From Streptomyces lilacinus (GTDB taxonomy: Bacteria > Actinomycetota > Actinomycetes > Streptomycetales > Streptomycetaceae), in NCBI GenBank assembly GCA_000715685.1, contig KL569496.1, positions 8,546-14,940 of the forward strand: 6,395 bases of DNA, given 5' to 3'. The notes beneath the pieces were generated by a model. That model was given only the letters and a program-made list of their open reading frames with translations. It did no database searches and was not told the DNA's origin. Positions 1 through 5,391 of this stretch are shown one piece after another; within the stretch, counting starts at the first letter, position 1; every line of letters starts with the position of its first letter. The position numbers were made by a program, and so were the translations under genes.

Positions 1-306
1 GGGCATGGCGGTCCAGCTGCCTGCGCCGCGCCGGGACTCGAGGAAGCCCTCGCCGCGCAGTGCCTCGTAGGCGGCGGCGACGGTGGTGCGGCTGACGGAG
101 AGGGCGCCGGCGAGCTCGCGCTCGGCGGGCAGCCGGGCGGCGACCGGGACGCGGCCCTCCAGGACGAGCAGCCGGATGCCGTCGGCCAGCGACCGGTACG
201 CCGGCGTGCGGCGGCTGCCCAGCGGCGTCACGGCGCCGCGGCCGTGCTGCGAACCGAGGAGGCGCGCGAGCTGCGTCGCCCCCACCGAAGAGGTCCACTG
301 ACTCAT
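1..306 (-). CDS. MocR-type GntR-family regulator, N-terminal part
   Basis: The frame starts at ATG 306-304 and runs 102 codons off the left edge, so only the N-terminus is present. A GntR winged helix-turn-helix lies at about residues 34-99: a YRSLADGIRLLVLEGR helix, the family hallmark LPAERELA (59-66), a recognition helix SVSRTTVAAAYEAL (70-83), and the wing ending in RRGAGSW. The RGAGSW wing is typical of MocR/PdxR proteins, in which the DNA-binding domain is joined to an aminotransferase-like, pyridoxal-phosphate-binding domain; that second domain would lie outside the window. An AAGGTGG ribosome-binding site sits about 10 bases before the ATG. The gene is divergent from a YczE-like membrane protein, an arrangement I recall for MocR regulators of the YczR type, so it probably controls that neighbour and itself. 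The GntR domain is seen directly; the MocR subtype is inferred from wing and context. Confidence 0.85.
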   Translation of the reverse strand, partial: MSQWTSSVGATQLARLLGSQHGRGAVTPLGSRRTPAYRSLADGIRLLVLEGRVPVAARLPAERELAGALSVSRTTVAAAYEALRGEGFLESRRGAGSWTAMP

Positions 307-409
307 CGCTTGCGGTCCACCTTCCCGGAATTGGCCATGGATCATTGGATGACCCAGTCCACAGACTGTCACGTCACAGGCCACTCACACCACCACAGGG
401 GGGATTTTC
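307..409. promoter_or_regulatory. Divergent regulator/yczE intergenic region with candidate operator repeats
   Basis: This 103-bp gap separates the two divergent start codons and must hold both promoters. It contains a direct repeat GTCCAC at 315-320 and 357-362 (42 bp apart, about four helical turns), a direct repeat ATTGG at 330-334 and 344-348, and an inverted pair TGGA 346-349 / TCCA 358-361. MocR regulators such as GabR are known to bind spaced direct repeats, so these are plausible operator half-sites, but they are short and could be chance. I cannot assign -35/-10 boxes with confidence. The yczE ribosome-binding site is the G-run at about 398-403. Confidence 0.35.
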
Positions 410-1111
410 GTGTCCGCGCCACGGGGATTTCGAGCACGACCGGGACTGATCCGCCGCCTCGCCGCGCTGTACGGCGGGCTCGTTCTGTACGGGGTCAGTT
501 CCGCGCTGCAGCTACGGGCGGGGCTGGGGCTCTCCCCGTGGGACGTGCTCAACCAGGGCGTGGCCCGGCACTCGGGCCTGTCGATCGGCACCTGCACGAT
601 CATCATCGGCGCGGTGGTGCTGCTGCTGTGGATTCCGCTGCGGCAGCGGCCGGGGCTCGGCACGGTCTCCAACGTGCTGGTGATCGGCCTGGCCACGGAC
701 GCCACGCTGAGCGTGGCGCCGACCCCGCACTCGCTGTGGGTGCGCGTTCCGCTGCTGCTGGGGGCGATCGTGCTGTGCGGGGTGGCCACGGGCCTGTACA
801 TCGCGCCGCGCTTCGGCCCGGGCCCGCGCGACGGACTGATGACGGGGCTGCACCGCAGGACGGGGCGCTCGGTGCGGCTGGTCCGGACGGTGATCGAGGT
901 CGCCGTGCTGGCGACCGGCTTCGCGCTCGGCGGCTCGGTGGGGCTGGGCACGGCGCTCTTCGCGGTGGCCATCGGGCCGCTGGCGCAGTTCTTCCTGCGC
1001 TTCTTCGCGCCCCTGGGGAAGGGCGCCGAGACCGTGCCCACGGAGCCCCCGGCCGAGGCGGAGGCAGCGGATCCGGCCATGTCCGACCGGGGAGTGCCGG
1101 ACCCGGTTTAG
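410..1111 (+). CDS. YczE-like (YitT/YczE family) integral membrane protein
   Basis: A 233-residue protein starting at GTG 410, with a G-rich ribosome-binding site about 6-11 bases upstream. It has about six hydrophobic segments: roughly 18-35, 60-77, 84-100, 112-132, 158-174 and 178-198. It carries the family's conserved stretches, GLGLSPWDVLNQGVA (38-52) between helices 1 and 2 and GPGPRDGLMTGL (136-147) between helices 4 and 5. A hydrophilic, acidic C-terminal tail (about 203-233) follows the last helix. The molecular function of YczE proteins is not established. B. subtilis has the founding member, and in B. amyloliquefaciens YczE is reported to affect lipopeptide (bacillomycin D) production. 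The divergent MocR-type regulator suggests control by a small effector, perhaps related to pyridoxal phosphate or an amino compound, and the protein may transport it; that is inference. I see no clear terminator after the stop. Confidence 0.85.
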   Translation: MSAPRGFRARPGLIRRLAALYGGLVLYGVSSALQLRAGLGLSPWDVLNQGVARHSGLSIGTCTIIIGAVVLLLWIPLRQRPGLGTVSNVLVIGLATDATLSVAPTPHSLWVRVPLLLGAIVLCGVATGLYIAPRFGPGPRDGLMTGLHRRTGRSVRLVRTVIEVAVLATGFALGGSVGLGTALFAVAIGPLAQFFLRFFAPLGKGAETVPTEPPAEAEAADPAMSDRGVPDPV

Positions 1112-1213
1112 GTCGGAAACGGGCGGGCCGGTAGTGTACGCCTTCGACCCACCAGATGGATCGTTACTGCGCGTTCAAGTAGCGGCAGCACAGGGTGACA
1201 ACTATTGCCAGAT

Positions 1214-1242
1214 GTGACAAAACGGGCGCTGGTGGGTACAAC
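1214..1242 (+). promoter_or_regulatory. Possible housekeeping-type promoter upstream of rbpA
   Basis: GTGACA (1214-1219) and TACAAC (1237-1242) are separated by 17 bp, giving a weak match to a sigma-HrdB promoter; the last base of the -10 hexamer is off-consensus. A second GTGACAA occurs at 1195-1201, 19 bp upstream of the GTGACAA at 1214-1220, which may be a protein site or chance. An essential-type gene such as rbpA would be expected to have a basal promoter besides its stress promoter, but the sequence alone supports this only weakly. Confidence 0.3.
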
Positions 1243-1280
1243 AAGGGGCGGCACGACGGGCGACGCATGTCCCTCAACGG

Positions 1281-1306
1281 GGAATCTTCACCGCCGACCG
1301 GACGTT
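1281..1306 (+). promoter_or_regulatory. Sigma-R (SigR) type promoter of rbpA
   Basis: GGAAT at 1281-1285 and GTT at 1304-1306 are separated by exactly 18 bp, a perfect match to the Streptomyces sigma-R consensus GGAAT-N18-GTT. SigR is the thiol-oxidative (disulfide) stress sigma factor controlled by the zinc anti-sigma factor RsrA, and rbpA is a known member of its regulon in S. coelicolor. Transcription would begin about 7-9 bases downstream of GTT (around 1313-1315), leaving a leader of roughly 55 nt before the rbpA start at 1368. Confidence 0.82.
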
Positions 1307-1367
1307 GACCGGATGACGACGACAGCGACACCTGTCCTGTGGGCGACAAGCCCGGGAGGCACGATTC

Positions 1368-1733
1368 ATGAGTGAGCGAGCTCTCCGCGGCACGCGACTT
1401 GTGGTTACCAGCTACGAGACCGACCGCGGCATCGATCTGGCCCCGCGCCAGGCGGTGGAGTACGCATGCCCGAACGGCCATCGATTCGAGATGCCGTTCT
1501 CGGTAGAGGCGGAGATTCCGCCGGAGTGGGAGTGCAAGGCCTGTGGTGCCGTTGCACTCCTGGTGGACGGCGACGGTCCTGAGGAAAAGAAGGGCAAGCC
1601 CGCGCGTACGCACTGGGACATGCTCATGGAGCGACGCACCCGCGAGGAGCTGGAGGAGGTGCTGGCCGAGCGGCTGGCCGTCCTGCGCTCCGGCGCCATG
1701 AACATCGCCGTGCATCCGCGCGACACGCGCAAG
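1368..1733 (+). CDS. rbpA: RNA polymerase-binding protein RbpA (3' end lost at an artefactual junction)
   Basis: RbpA binds RNA polymerase and the principal sigma factor, stabilises the holoenzyme and helps open promoters; it is specific to Actinobacteria. The ATG at 1368 follows a GGGAGG ribosome-binding site (1354-1359) by 8 bases. The 122 native codons match S. coelicolor RbpA, as I remember it, almost throughout: an N-terminal tail (1-25); the zinc-binding core with C34, H38, C56 and C59; a basic linker around KKGKPAR (74-80); and the sigma-interaction helices THWDMLMERRTREELEEVL (81-99), including the R89/R90 pair, ending in AMNIAVHPRDTRK. The known protein is 124 residues and ends in KSA, so two residues and the stop are missing here. 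After AAG at 1731-1733 the frame enters adapter sequence and would read a foreign tail (LSLIHISGCV) to a stop at 1766. The genome's gene is presumably intact; this copy is broken by the artefact. A sigma-R promoter precedes it. Confidence 0.95.
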
Positions 1734-1773
1734 CTGTCTCTTATACACATCTCTGGATGTGTATAAGAGACAG
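1734..1773. other. Tn5/Nextera mosaic-end inverted pair: adapter artefact at a false or gapped join
   Basis: Positions 1734-1752 read CTGTCTCTTATACACATCT, the exact 19-bp engineered Tn5 mosaic end used in tagmentation library kits. Positions 1755-1773 are its inverted copy with one mismatch (G for A at 1755), separated by the dinucleotide CT. The mosaic end is a man-made hybrid of the Tn5 outside and inside ends, so it does not belong in a native chromosome. There is no transposase and no 9-bp target duplication: the flanks are acgcgcaag (1725-1733) and gcagtggcc (1774-1782). It interrupts rbpA two codons before its expected end. Its translations (LSLIHIS, MYKRQ, VSYTHPEMCIRDS) are, to my knowledge, recurrent contaminant peptides in public databases. 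Confidence 0.97.
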
Positions 1774-1793
1774 GCAGTGGCCCGGGCCCTTTT
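1774..1793 (+). terminator. Probable right arm and T-tract of the rbpA terminator (left arm missing)
   Basis: Directly after the artefact comes GGCCCGGGCCC (1779-1789) followed by TTTT (1790-1793). This is the usual look of the descending arm and T-run of a Streptomyces intrinsic terminator reading from rbpA, between convergent rbpA and fxsA. No complementary ascending arm exists to the left, where the adapter begins, so it was probably lost with the end of rbpA. GGCCCGGGCC is also a self-palindrome, so the arm reading is inference. Confidence 0.4.
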
Positions 1794-1815
1794 GCGCGTC
1801 CCGGCCGATGGGCTG

Positions 1816-2373
1816 CTAGCGCGGCAGCTGCGGGCCCTGCGGGCGCGGGCCGGGGCGGTCGTCCTCGCGGATCACCTCGCCCTGCACGACCTTGCCGTCC
1901 GGCTGCCGCATCCGGGCCTGCTGGAAGGCGTCGCCCAGCGTTCCGGGACCCGCGGGCCGGTTCAGCCACCGCTCCCCCGCCCGGCGCAGCAGCGACCGGG
2001 TCGGCGGGAAGAGGCACAGCAGCCCGGCCGCGTCCGACAGCAGGCCCGGCACCATGAGCAGCAGGCCGCCCAGCATCGTCAGGGCGTTCCCCCCGCCCTC
2101 GGCGGGGGCCGGGGCCGCGCCGGGCGTCTGGAGCGACTCGGTCAGCCGCCGCCAGGCCCGCCGACCCGCCCGCTTGATCACGTACGAGCCGACGACGACC
2201 CCGCCGACCAGCAGGGCGAGCACCGTGAGCCCGCCGGCCGCGCCGGCCACGAGGGTCAGCAGCCAGACCTCCAGCACCACCCACACGGCCACACCGAGGG
2301 GGACGAGCCTGCGGGCCCGGCCGCGGCGCGGCGGCCGGCTGTCCAACGTCTGCTGCTGAGCTCCGAACGTCAT
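1816..2373 (-). CDS. fxsA: FxsA family membrane protein
   Basis: A 185-residue membrane protein of the FxsA family, named for the E. coli protein whose overexpression suppresses exclusion of phage T7 by the F plasmid; its role in actinobacteria is unknown. Hydrophobic segments lie at about 24-45, 49-67 and 98-123. The third contains the family signature, GGLLLMVPGLLSDAAGLLC followed by FPPTRSLLRR (102-131). A basic cytoplasmic segment follows helix 2 (KRAGRRAWRR, 67-76), and the tail has the usual VVQGEVIREDD stretch (162-172). The ATG at 2373-2371 is the earliest possible start, because an in-frame TGA lies two codons upstream; the GAGG there is only one base from the ATG, so initiation may be weak or coupled to ppm1, whose stop is 54 bp upstream. 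A small hairpin (GGCCG/CGGCC, 2404-2416) in that gap lacks a T-run and is unlikely to stop transcription. The gene converges on rbpA. Confidence 0.88.
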   Translation of the reverse strand: MTFGAQQQTLDSRPPRRGRARRLVPLGVAVWVVLEVWLLTLVAGAAGGLTVLALLVGGVVVGSYVIKRAGRRAWRRLTESLQTPGAAPAPAEGGGNALTMLGGLLLMVPGLLSDAAGLLCLFPPTRSLLRRAGERWLNRPAGPGTLGDAFQQARMRQPDGKVVQGEVIREDDRPGPRPQGPQLPR

Positions 2374-2427
2374 GCCTCAAGTGTGCCCGGACCGTGCCGG
2401 AACGGCCGGAGCGGCCTTATGGGGCGC

Positions 2428-3228
2428 TTACTCGCCCTTGGCCGCCCGCGCCGGGTCCTCGTCCTTGCCGAGGACCTTGGTCACCTTCGCGACCCGGGAG
2501 CCGATGCCCCAGGAGGTGACCCGCCACAGGGCCTCCGCGACGATGTCGCGGCTCATCTTGCTGTCCCCCAGCTCCCGCTCGACGAAGGTGATGGGCACCT
2601 CGACGACGTGGAAGCCGGCCTTGACGGCGCGCCAGGCCAGGTCGACCTGGAAGCAGTAGCCCTGGGAGGCCACGTCGTCCATGCCCAGGCCCTCCAGCGT
2701 CTCCCGGCGGAAGGCGCGGTAGCCGCCGGTGACGTCGCGGATGGGGACGTCGAGCATCATGCGGGAGTACGTGGAGCCGCCGCGGGAGAGGATCTCGCGG
2801 GACTTGGGCCAGTTCACCACCCGGCCGCCGGGCACCCAGCGGGAGCCCAGCACCAGGTCCGCGCCCTTGAGCGCGGTGAGCAGCCGGGGCAGCTCCTCCG
2901 GCTGGTGGGAGCCGTCGGCGTCCATCTCGACCAGCACGCCGTAGCCGTTGTCCAGGCCCCAGCGGAAGCCCGCCAGGTAGGCGGCGCCGAGGCCCTCCTT
3001 GCCCTGCCGGTGCAGCACCTTGACCTGGTCGTCCTCGGCGGCCAGCTCGTCGGCGAGCTTTCCGGTGCCGTCCGGGCTGTTGTCGTCGGCGACGAGAACG
3101 TGCGCCTCCGGTACTGCCTTCCGCACCCGGGCGACGATGGGCTTGATGTTGTCCGCCTCGTTGTAGGTCGGAATGATCACCAAGGTCGTGCCGAGCGGTG
3201 CGAATTTCCGCTGACCGCCGTCGTTCAC
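2428..3228 (-). CDS. ppm1: Polyprenol-phosphate mannosyltransferase (GT2, dolichol-phosphate mannose synthase type)
   Basis: Ppm transfers mannose from GDP-mannose to a polyprenyl phosphate at the cytoplasmic face of the membrane. The product feeds protein O-mannosyltransferase (Pmt) and lipoglycan synthesis; in S. coelicolor it is needed for glycosylation of surface proteins, including the phage phiC31 receptor. This 266-residue protein is a compact GT2 enzyme: VIIPTYNEADNI (17-28), the nucleotide-binding DDNSPDGTG (48-56), QGKEGLGAAYLAGF (75-88), the metal-binding DAD at 103-105 within EMDADGSHQ, then LGSRWVPGG, TGGYRAFRR and the C-terminal GYCFQVDLAWR region. There is no membrane helix, so it must be held at the membrane by a partner, plausibly Lnt. 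The GTG start at 3228 overlaps the lnt stop as GTGA and has an AAGGGG ribosome-binding site 5-6 bases upstream inside lnt, indicating translational coupling. The symbol follows S. coelicolor and mycobacterial usage. Confidence 0.93.
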   Translation of the reverse strand: MNDGGQRKFAPLGTTLVIIPTYNEADNIKPIVARVRKAVPEAHVLVADDNSPDGTGKLADELAAEDDQVKVLHRQGKEGLGAAYLAGFRWGLDNGYGVLVEMDADGSHQPEELPRLLTALKGADLVLGSRWVPGGRVVNWPKSREILSRGGSTYSRMMLDVPIRDVTGGYRAFRRETLEGLGMDDVASQGYCFQVDLAWRAVKAGFHVVEVPITFVERELGDSKMSRDIVAEALWRVTSWGIGSRVAKVTKVLGKDEDPARAAKGE

Positions 3229-4877
3229 TGCTGCCCCTTCTCGTCCGGACGTCCTCGACGACCGATCAGGACCGCGGCCGCGCAGGACAGAAGTCCCACC
3301 ATAGCGAGCGCCCATTCGGGCCCCGCACCCACACGGTCCGCGACGGTCGTCGCGTCCCGCAACGGGATGCGCGCGCTGATCACGTCGCGGGTGAATTCCT
3401 CGCTGCGCTGCAGCACCCGGCCGTCCGGGGCGACGACCGCGCTGATGCCGCTGGTGGCGGCGGTCACCACGGCCCGGCCGTGCTCGATCGCCCGCAGCCG
3501 GCTCATCGCCAGCTGCTGCTCGGGCTGGCCGGTGCGGCCGTAGGTGGCGTTGTTGGTCTGGACGACGAGGGCGCGGGCGCCGGCCGCGACGGTGTCGTGG
3601 ACGATCTCGTCGTAGGCGACCTCGAAGCAGATCACGTCGCCCAGCCGGGCGGGGCCGATCTTCAGCAGGCCGGTGCGGTCGCCGGGGTAGAAGTCGCGCG
3701 GGACGCGCTGCAGCCGGGAGATCACCTTGCTCAGCTGGTCCCGGAAGGGCACGTACTCCCCGAACGGCACCGGGTGCTGCTTGGCGTAGGAGGCGCCGGG
3801 GCCGGTCACCGGGTCCCAGACGATGCCCTTGTTGTCGATGTACCCGCTCTTGCCCGGGTGGTCGACGAGGGCGCCCACGAGGATCGGCACGCCCACCGCG
3901 CGCACGGCCTCCTGGATGCGGTCGTAGGCCTCCCCGTACTGGAAGGGATCGAGGTCCGAGGAGTTCTCCGGCCAGATGACCAGGTCGGGCTTGCGCGCCT
4001 TGCCGGCCTTGATGTCGCGGGCCAGCTGCAGGGTGGCGTCCACGTGGTTGTTCAGCACCATCAGCGGGCGGCCCAGGAAGTCCATGCCGGGCTTCTCGAC
4101 GTTGCCCTGGACGACGGCGATGTCGACGGTGTCGTCGGCCGCGGTCGGTACGGGCACGGCGTACCCGGCGAGGAGGACGGCCGCGCTCAGGGCGAGCGCG
4201 CCGGCGCCCGGCAGGACGGCCCGGACGCTCCGGGCGCGGGCGCGGAGCAGGCGCCGGGCGGCGAGCGCCGCGTACGCCAGCAGGCCGCCCGCCAGGGCCA
4301 CGGCGAAGGTGACCAGCGGGGCCCCGCCCAGGGCGGCGAGCGGCGTGACGGGAGAGCCGGTGTTCGCGAAGGCGAGCCGCCCCCAGGGGAAGCCGCCGAA
4401 GGGCACCCGGTCCCGCGCCCACTCCTGGGCGATCCACAGGCAGGCGCCCCACAGCGGCCAGGCGGGCAGTCGGGAGGTCACGGCCAGCCCGGCGCCGAGC
4501 GCGGCCAGGAAGAGCGCCTCGACGACCGCCAGGCCCAGCACCGCGTCGTAGCCGACCACGTGCAGCCAGCGCAGCAGGAGGAAGAAGAAGGGCAGCCCGA
4601 GGGCGAAGCCCGTCCAGGCGCCCTGGCGCGCGGTGCGGCCCCGGGTGAGCAGGGCCAGGGCGGCGACGGCGACGACCGACAGCGGCCACAGGTCGTACGG
4701 CGGGAAGGCCGCGGCCAGCGCGGCCCCGGCGACGGCGGCGAGCGCGGTGCGCGGCGCCTCGCGGCGGACGAGCCCGGCCAGGCGCGCGGCCCTGCGGGGA
4801 CGGGGCGCGGTGGGCACGGCGGCGGCCGGCGACGCGGTCGCGACGGCTTCAGGTGGGGTTTCGGGACCCGAGGGCAC
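3225..4877 (-). CDS. lnt: Apolipoprotein N-acyltransferase
   Basis: Lnt adds the third acyl chain to the N-terminal cysteine of lipoproteins in the membrane. From the chosen start the protein is 550 residues: a proline/alanine-rich N-terminal tail (1-40), membrane helices at about 42-58, 62-78, 86-108, 111-133, 139-152, 182-207 and 221-242, an external nitrilase-like domain (about 250-505), and a last helix (about 520-538). The catalytic triad is visible: E304 in WPENSSD, K366 in YAKQHPVPFGEYVP and C417 in VICFEVAYDE, with the supporting glutamate E374 in FGEYVP. I chose GTG 4877-4875 because an AGGAAG ribosome-binding site lies 8 bases upstream; the earlier in-frame GTG at 4910 (11 residues longer) has no nearby site. 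ppm1 overlaps its stop by 4 bp. In M. tuberculosis the equivalent Lnt and Ppm domains are fused in one protein. Actinobacteria often carry a second Lnt, so redundancy is possible. Confidence 0.93.
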   Translation of the reverse strand: MPSGPETPPEAVATASPAAAVPTAPRPRRAARLAGLVRREAPRTALAAVAGAALAAAFPPYDLWPLSVVAVAALALLTRGRTARQGAWTGFALGLPFFFLLLRWLHVVGYDAVLGLAVVEALFLAALGAGLAVTSRLPAWPLWGACLWIAQEWARDRVPFGGFPWGRLAFANTGSPVTPLAALGGAPLVTFAVALAGGLLAYAALAARRLLRARARSVRAVLPGAGALALSAAVLLAGYAVPVPTAADDTVDIAVVQGNVEKPGMDFLGRPLMVLNNHVDATLQLARDIKAGKARKPDLVIWPENSSDLDPFQYGEAYDRIQEAVRAVGVPILVGALVDHPGKSGYIDNKGIVWDPVTGPGASYAKQHPVPFGEYVPFRDQLSKVISRLQRVPRDFYPGDRTGLLKIGPARLGDVICFEVAYDEIVHDTVAAGARALVVQTNNATYGRTGQPEQQLAMSRLRAIEHGRAVVTAATSGISAVVAPDGRVLQRSEEFTRDVISARIPLRDATTVADRVGAGPEWALAMVGLLSCAAAVLIGRRGRPDEKGQQ

Positions 4878-4895
4878 GGTCGCTTCTTCCTGGAG

Positions 4896-4924
4896 CTTGC
4901 GGGATATCACTTGCGGGGATATCA
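4896..4924. repeat. Two-copy tandem repeat just upstream of lnt
   Basis: CTTGCGGGATATCA (4896-4909) is followed without a gap by CTTGCGGGGATATCA (4910-4924), identical except for one extra G. Each unit contains the palindrome GATATC, unusually AT-rich for this neighbourhood. On the lnt strand it reads TGATATCCC(C)GCAAG twice and ends 19 bases before the preferred lnt start, so it sits in the leader or, if the upstream GTG at 4910 is used, partly in the coding sequence. It could be an operator or a slippage duplication; function is unknown. Confidence 0.75.
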
Positions 4925-4959
4925 GCTGACCGTACCTCGATCGGCGGGCGTCGTGGCCC

Positions 4960-5022
4960 GCCGGGGGCGCCCCGGCCCGCGCCGGGCGCGGGGCGGAATC
5001 GGGGCCCGGCGTCCTTCGGGCC
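4960..5022 (-). other. Cluster of three short hairpins in the presumed lnt leader
   Basis: Three perfect inverted repeats follow each other: 4960-4976 (7-bp arms GCCGGGG/CCCCGGC, 3-base loop), 4976-4992 (7-bp arms CCCGCGC/GCGCGGG, 3-base loop) and 5003-5022 (6-bp arms GGCCCG/CGGGCC, 8-base loop). In an lnt transcript starting near 5243 they would lie about 80-145 nt before the start codon. No T-run follows, so they are not standard terminators. Very high GC makes such repeats common by chance; a regulatory leader is only a possibility, and I match no known riboswitch. Confidence 0.35.
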
Positions 5023-5249
5023 GACCTCGGAACCGCCGGCTGCGGTCGGCCGAGAGCCGTTGTCTACTGAACGTCCGGGCCCCACCCGGGTCGCACCTGC
5101 CGCTCCGGCGGAACCTTCCCTCGCCCCGGTGCGCTGGACCTGGCTCCCAGTGGCGGTGCGCCTTCGGCGCGGCCCCGCCCCATGGCCCAGCGGCGTTCGA
5201 CGACTGCGTGGAGGTTCCCCGGTCGGACGTCCTGTGGTGGACAGCGGAG

Positions 5250-5280
5250 AACCTACCGGCCGGCGCCCGGACCGTGTCAA
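5250..5280 (-). promoter_or_regulatory. Candidate housekeeping promoter reading toward lnt-ppm1-fxsA
   Basis: On the minus strand a perfect TTGACA (5280-5275) is followed after 19 bp by TAGGTT (5255-5250), which fits the TANNNT -10 form used by Streptomyces sigma-HrdB; the spacer is one or two bases longer than ideal. Transcription would start near 5243, giving a leader of about 365 nt before the lnt start at 4877. It lies just downstream of the amidohydrolase stop (5392), so it would separate lnt from that gene. Confidence 0.5.
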
Positions 5281-5391
5281 CACCCTCGCGACCAGCGCGC
5301 CTTGCTCGTATCAGCAGGTCAGTACGGCAGCCGGCGGCGCGCCGCGACGGCCGGAGGGGACATCGTTCGGCGGTACGTGGATCATGGCGCG

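Larger units (their letters stand above)
4878..5391. other. 514-bp intergenic region between the amidohydrolase and lnt; no gene seen
   Basis: Open frames cross this stretch on both strands, but none has a ribosome-binding site, a recognisable family or convincing Streptomyces codon use. The longest candidate in the lnt direction with a clean ATG is 39 codons (5183-5064), arginine- and proline-rich and without a Shine-Dalgarno sequence. What it does hold is a promoter-like pair facing lnt (5250-5280), a cluster of three short hairpins (4960-5022) and the tandem repeat next to lnt. I found no convincing terminator for the amidohydrolase: the palindrome GCGGCGCGCCGC at 5334-5345 has no loop and no T-run. 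Confidence 0.6.

Noticed and set aside
1164..1748. Minus-strand open frame of 194 codons opposite rbpA
   Set aside because: It begins at adapter bases and is antisense to RbpA, whose protein match is unambiguous.
1734..1773. Natural Tn5/IS50 end, transposon remnant or regulatory palindrome
   Set aside because: The sequence is the engineered mosaic end, not the natural outside or inside end; there is no transposase, and no 9-bp target duplication flanks it.
1759..3543. Long plus-strand open frame beginning MYKRQ
   Set aside because: It starts inside the adapter sequence and then runs antisense through fxsA and ppm1, both of which have clear family motifs. It is a GC-rich shadow frame primed by an artefact.
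4337..4353. A roughly 16-bp block (around GAGCGGCGTGACGG) shared by lnt and the amidohydrolase at about 5728-5742
   Set aside because: Both genes happen to encode SPVTPL with favoured Streptomyces codons. It lies in conserved coding sequence in both, so it is coincidence rather than a mobile or recombination repeat.
5064..5183. Possible 39-residue upstream ORF in the lnt leader (minus strand)
   Set aside because: It has no Shine-Dalgarno sequence, its third codon positions are not strongly G/C, and its composition is that of random GC-rich DNA.
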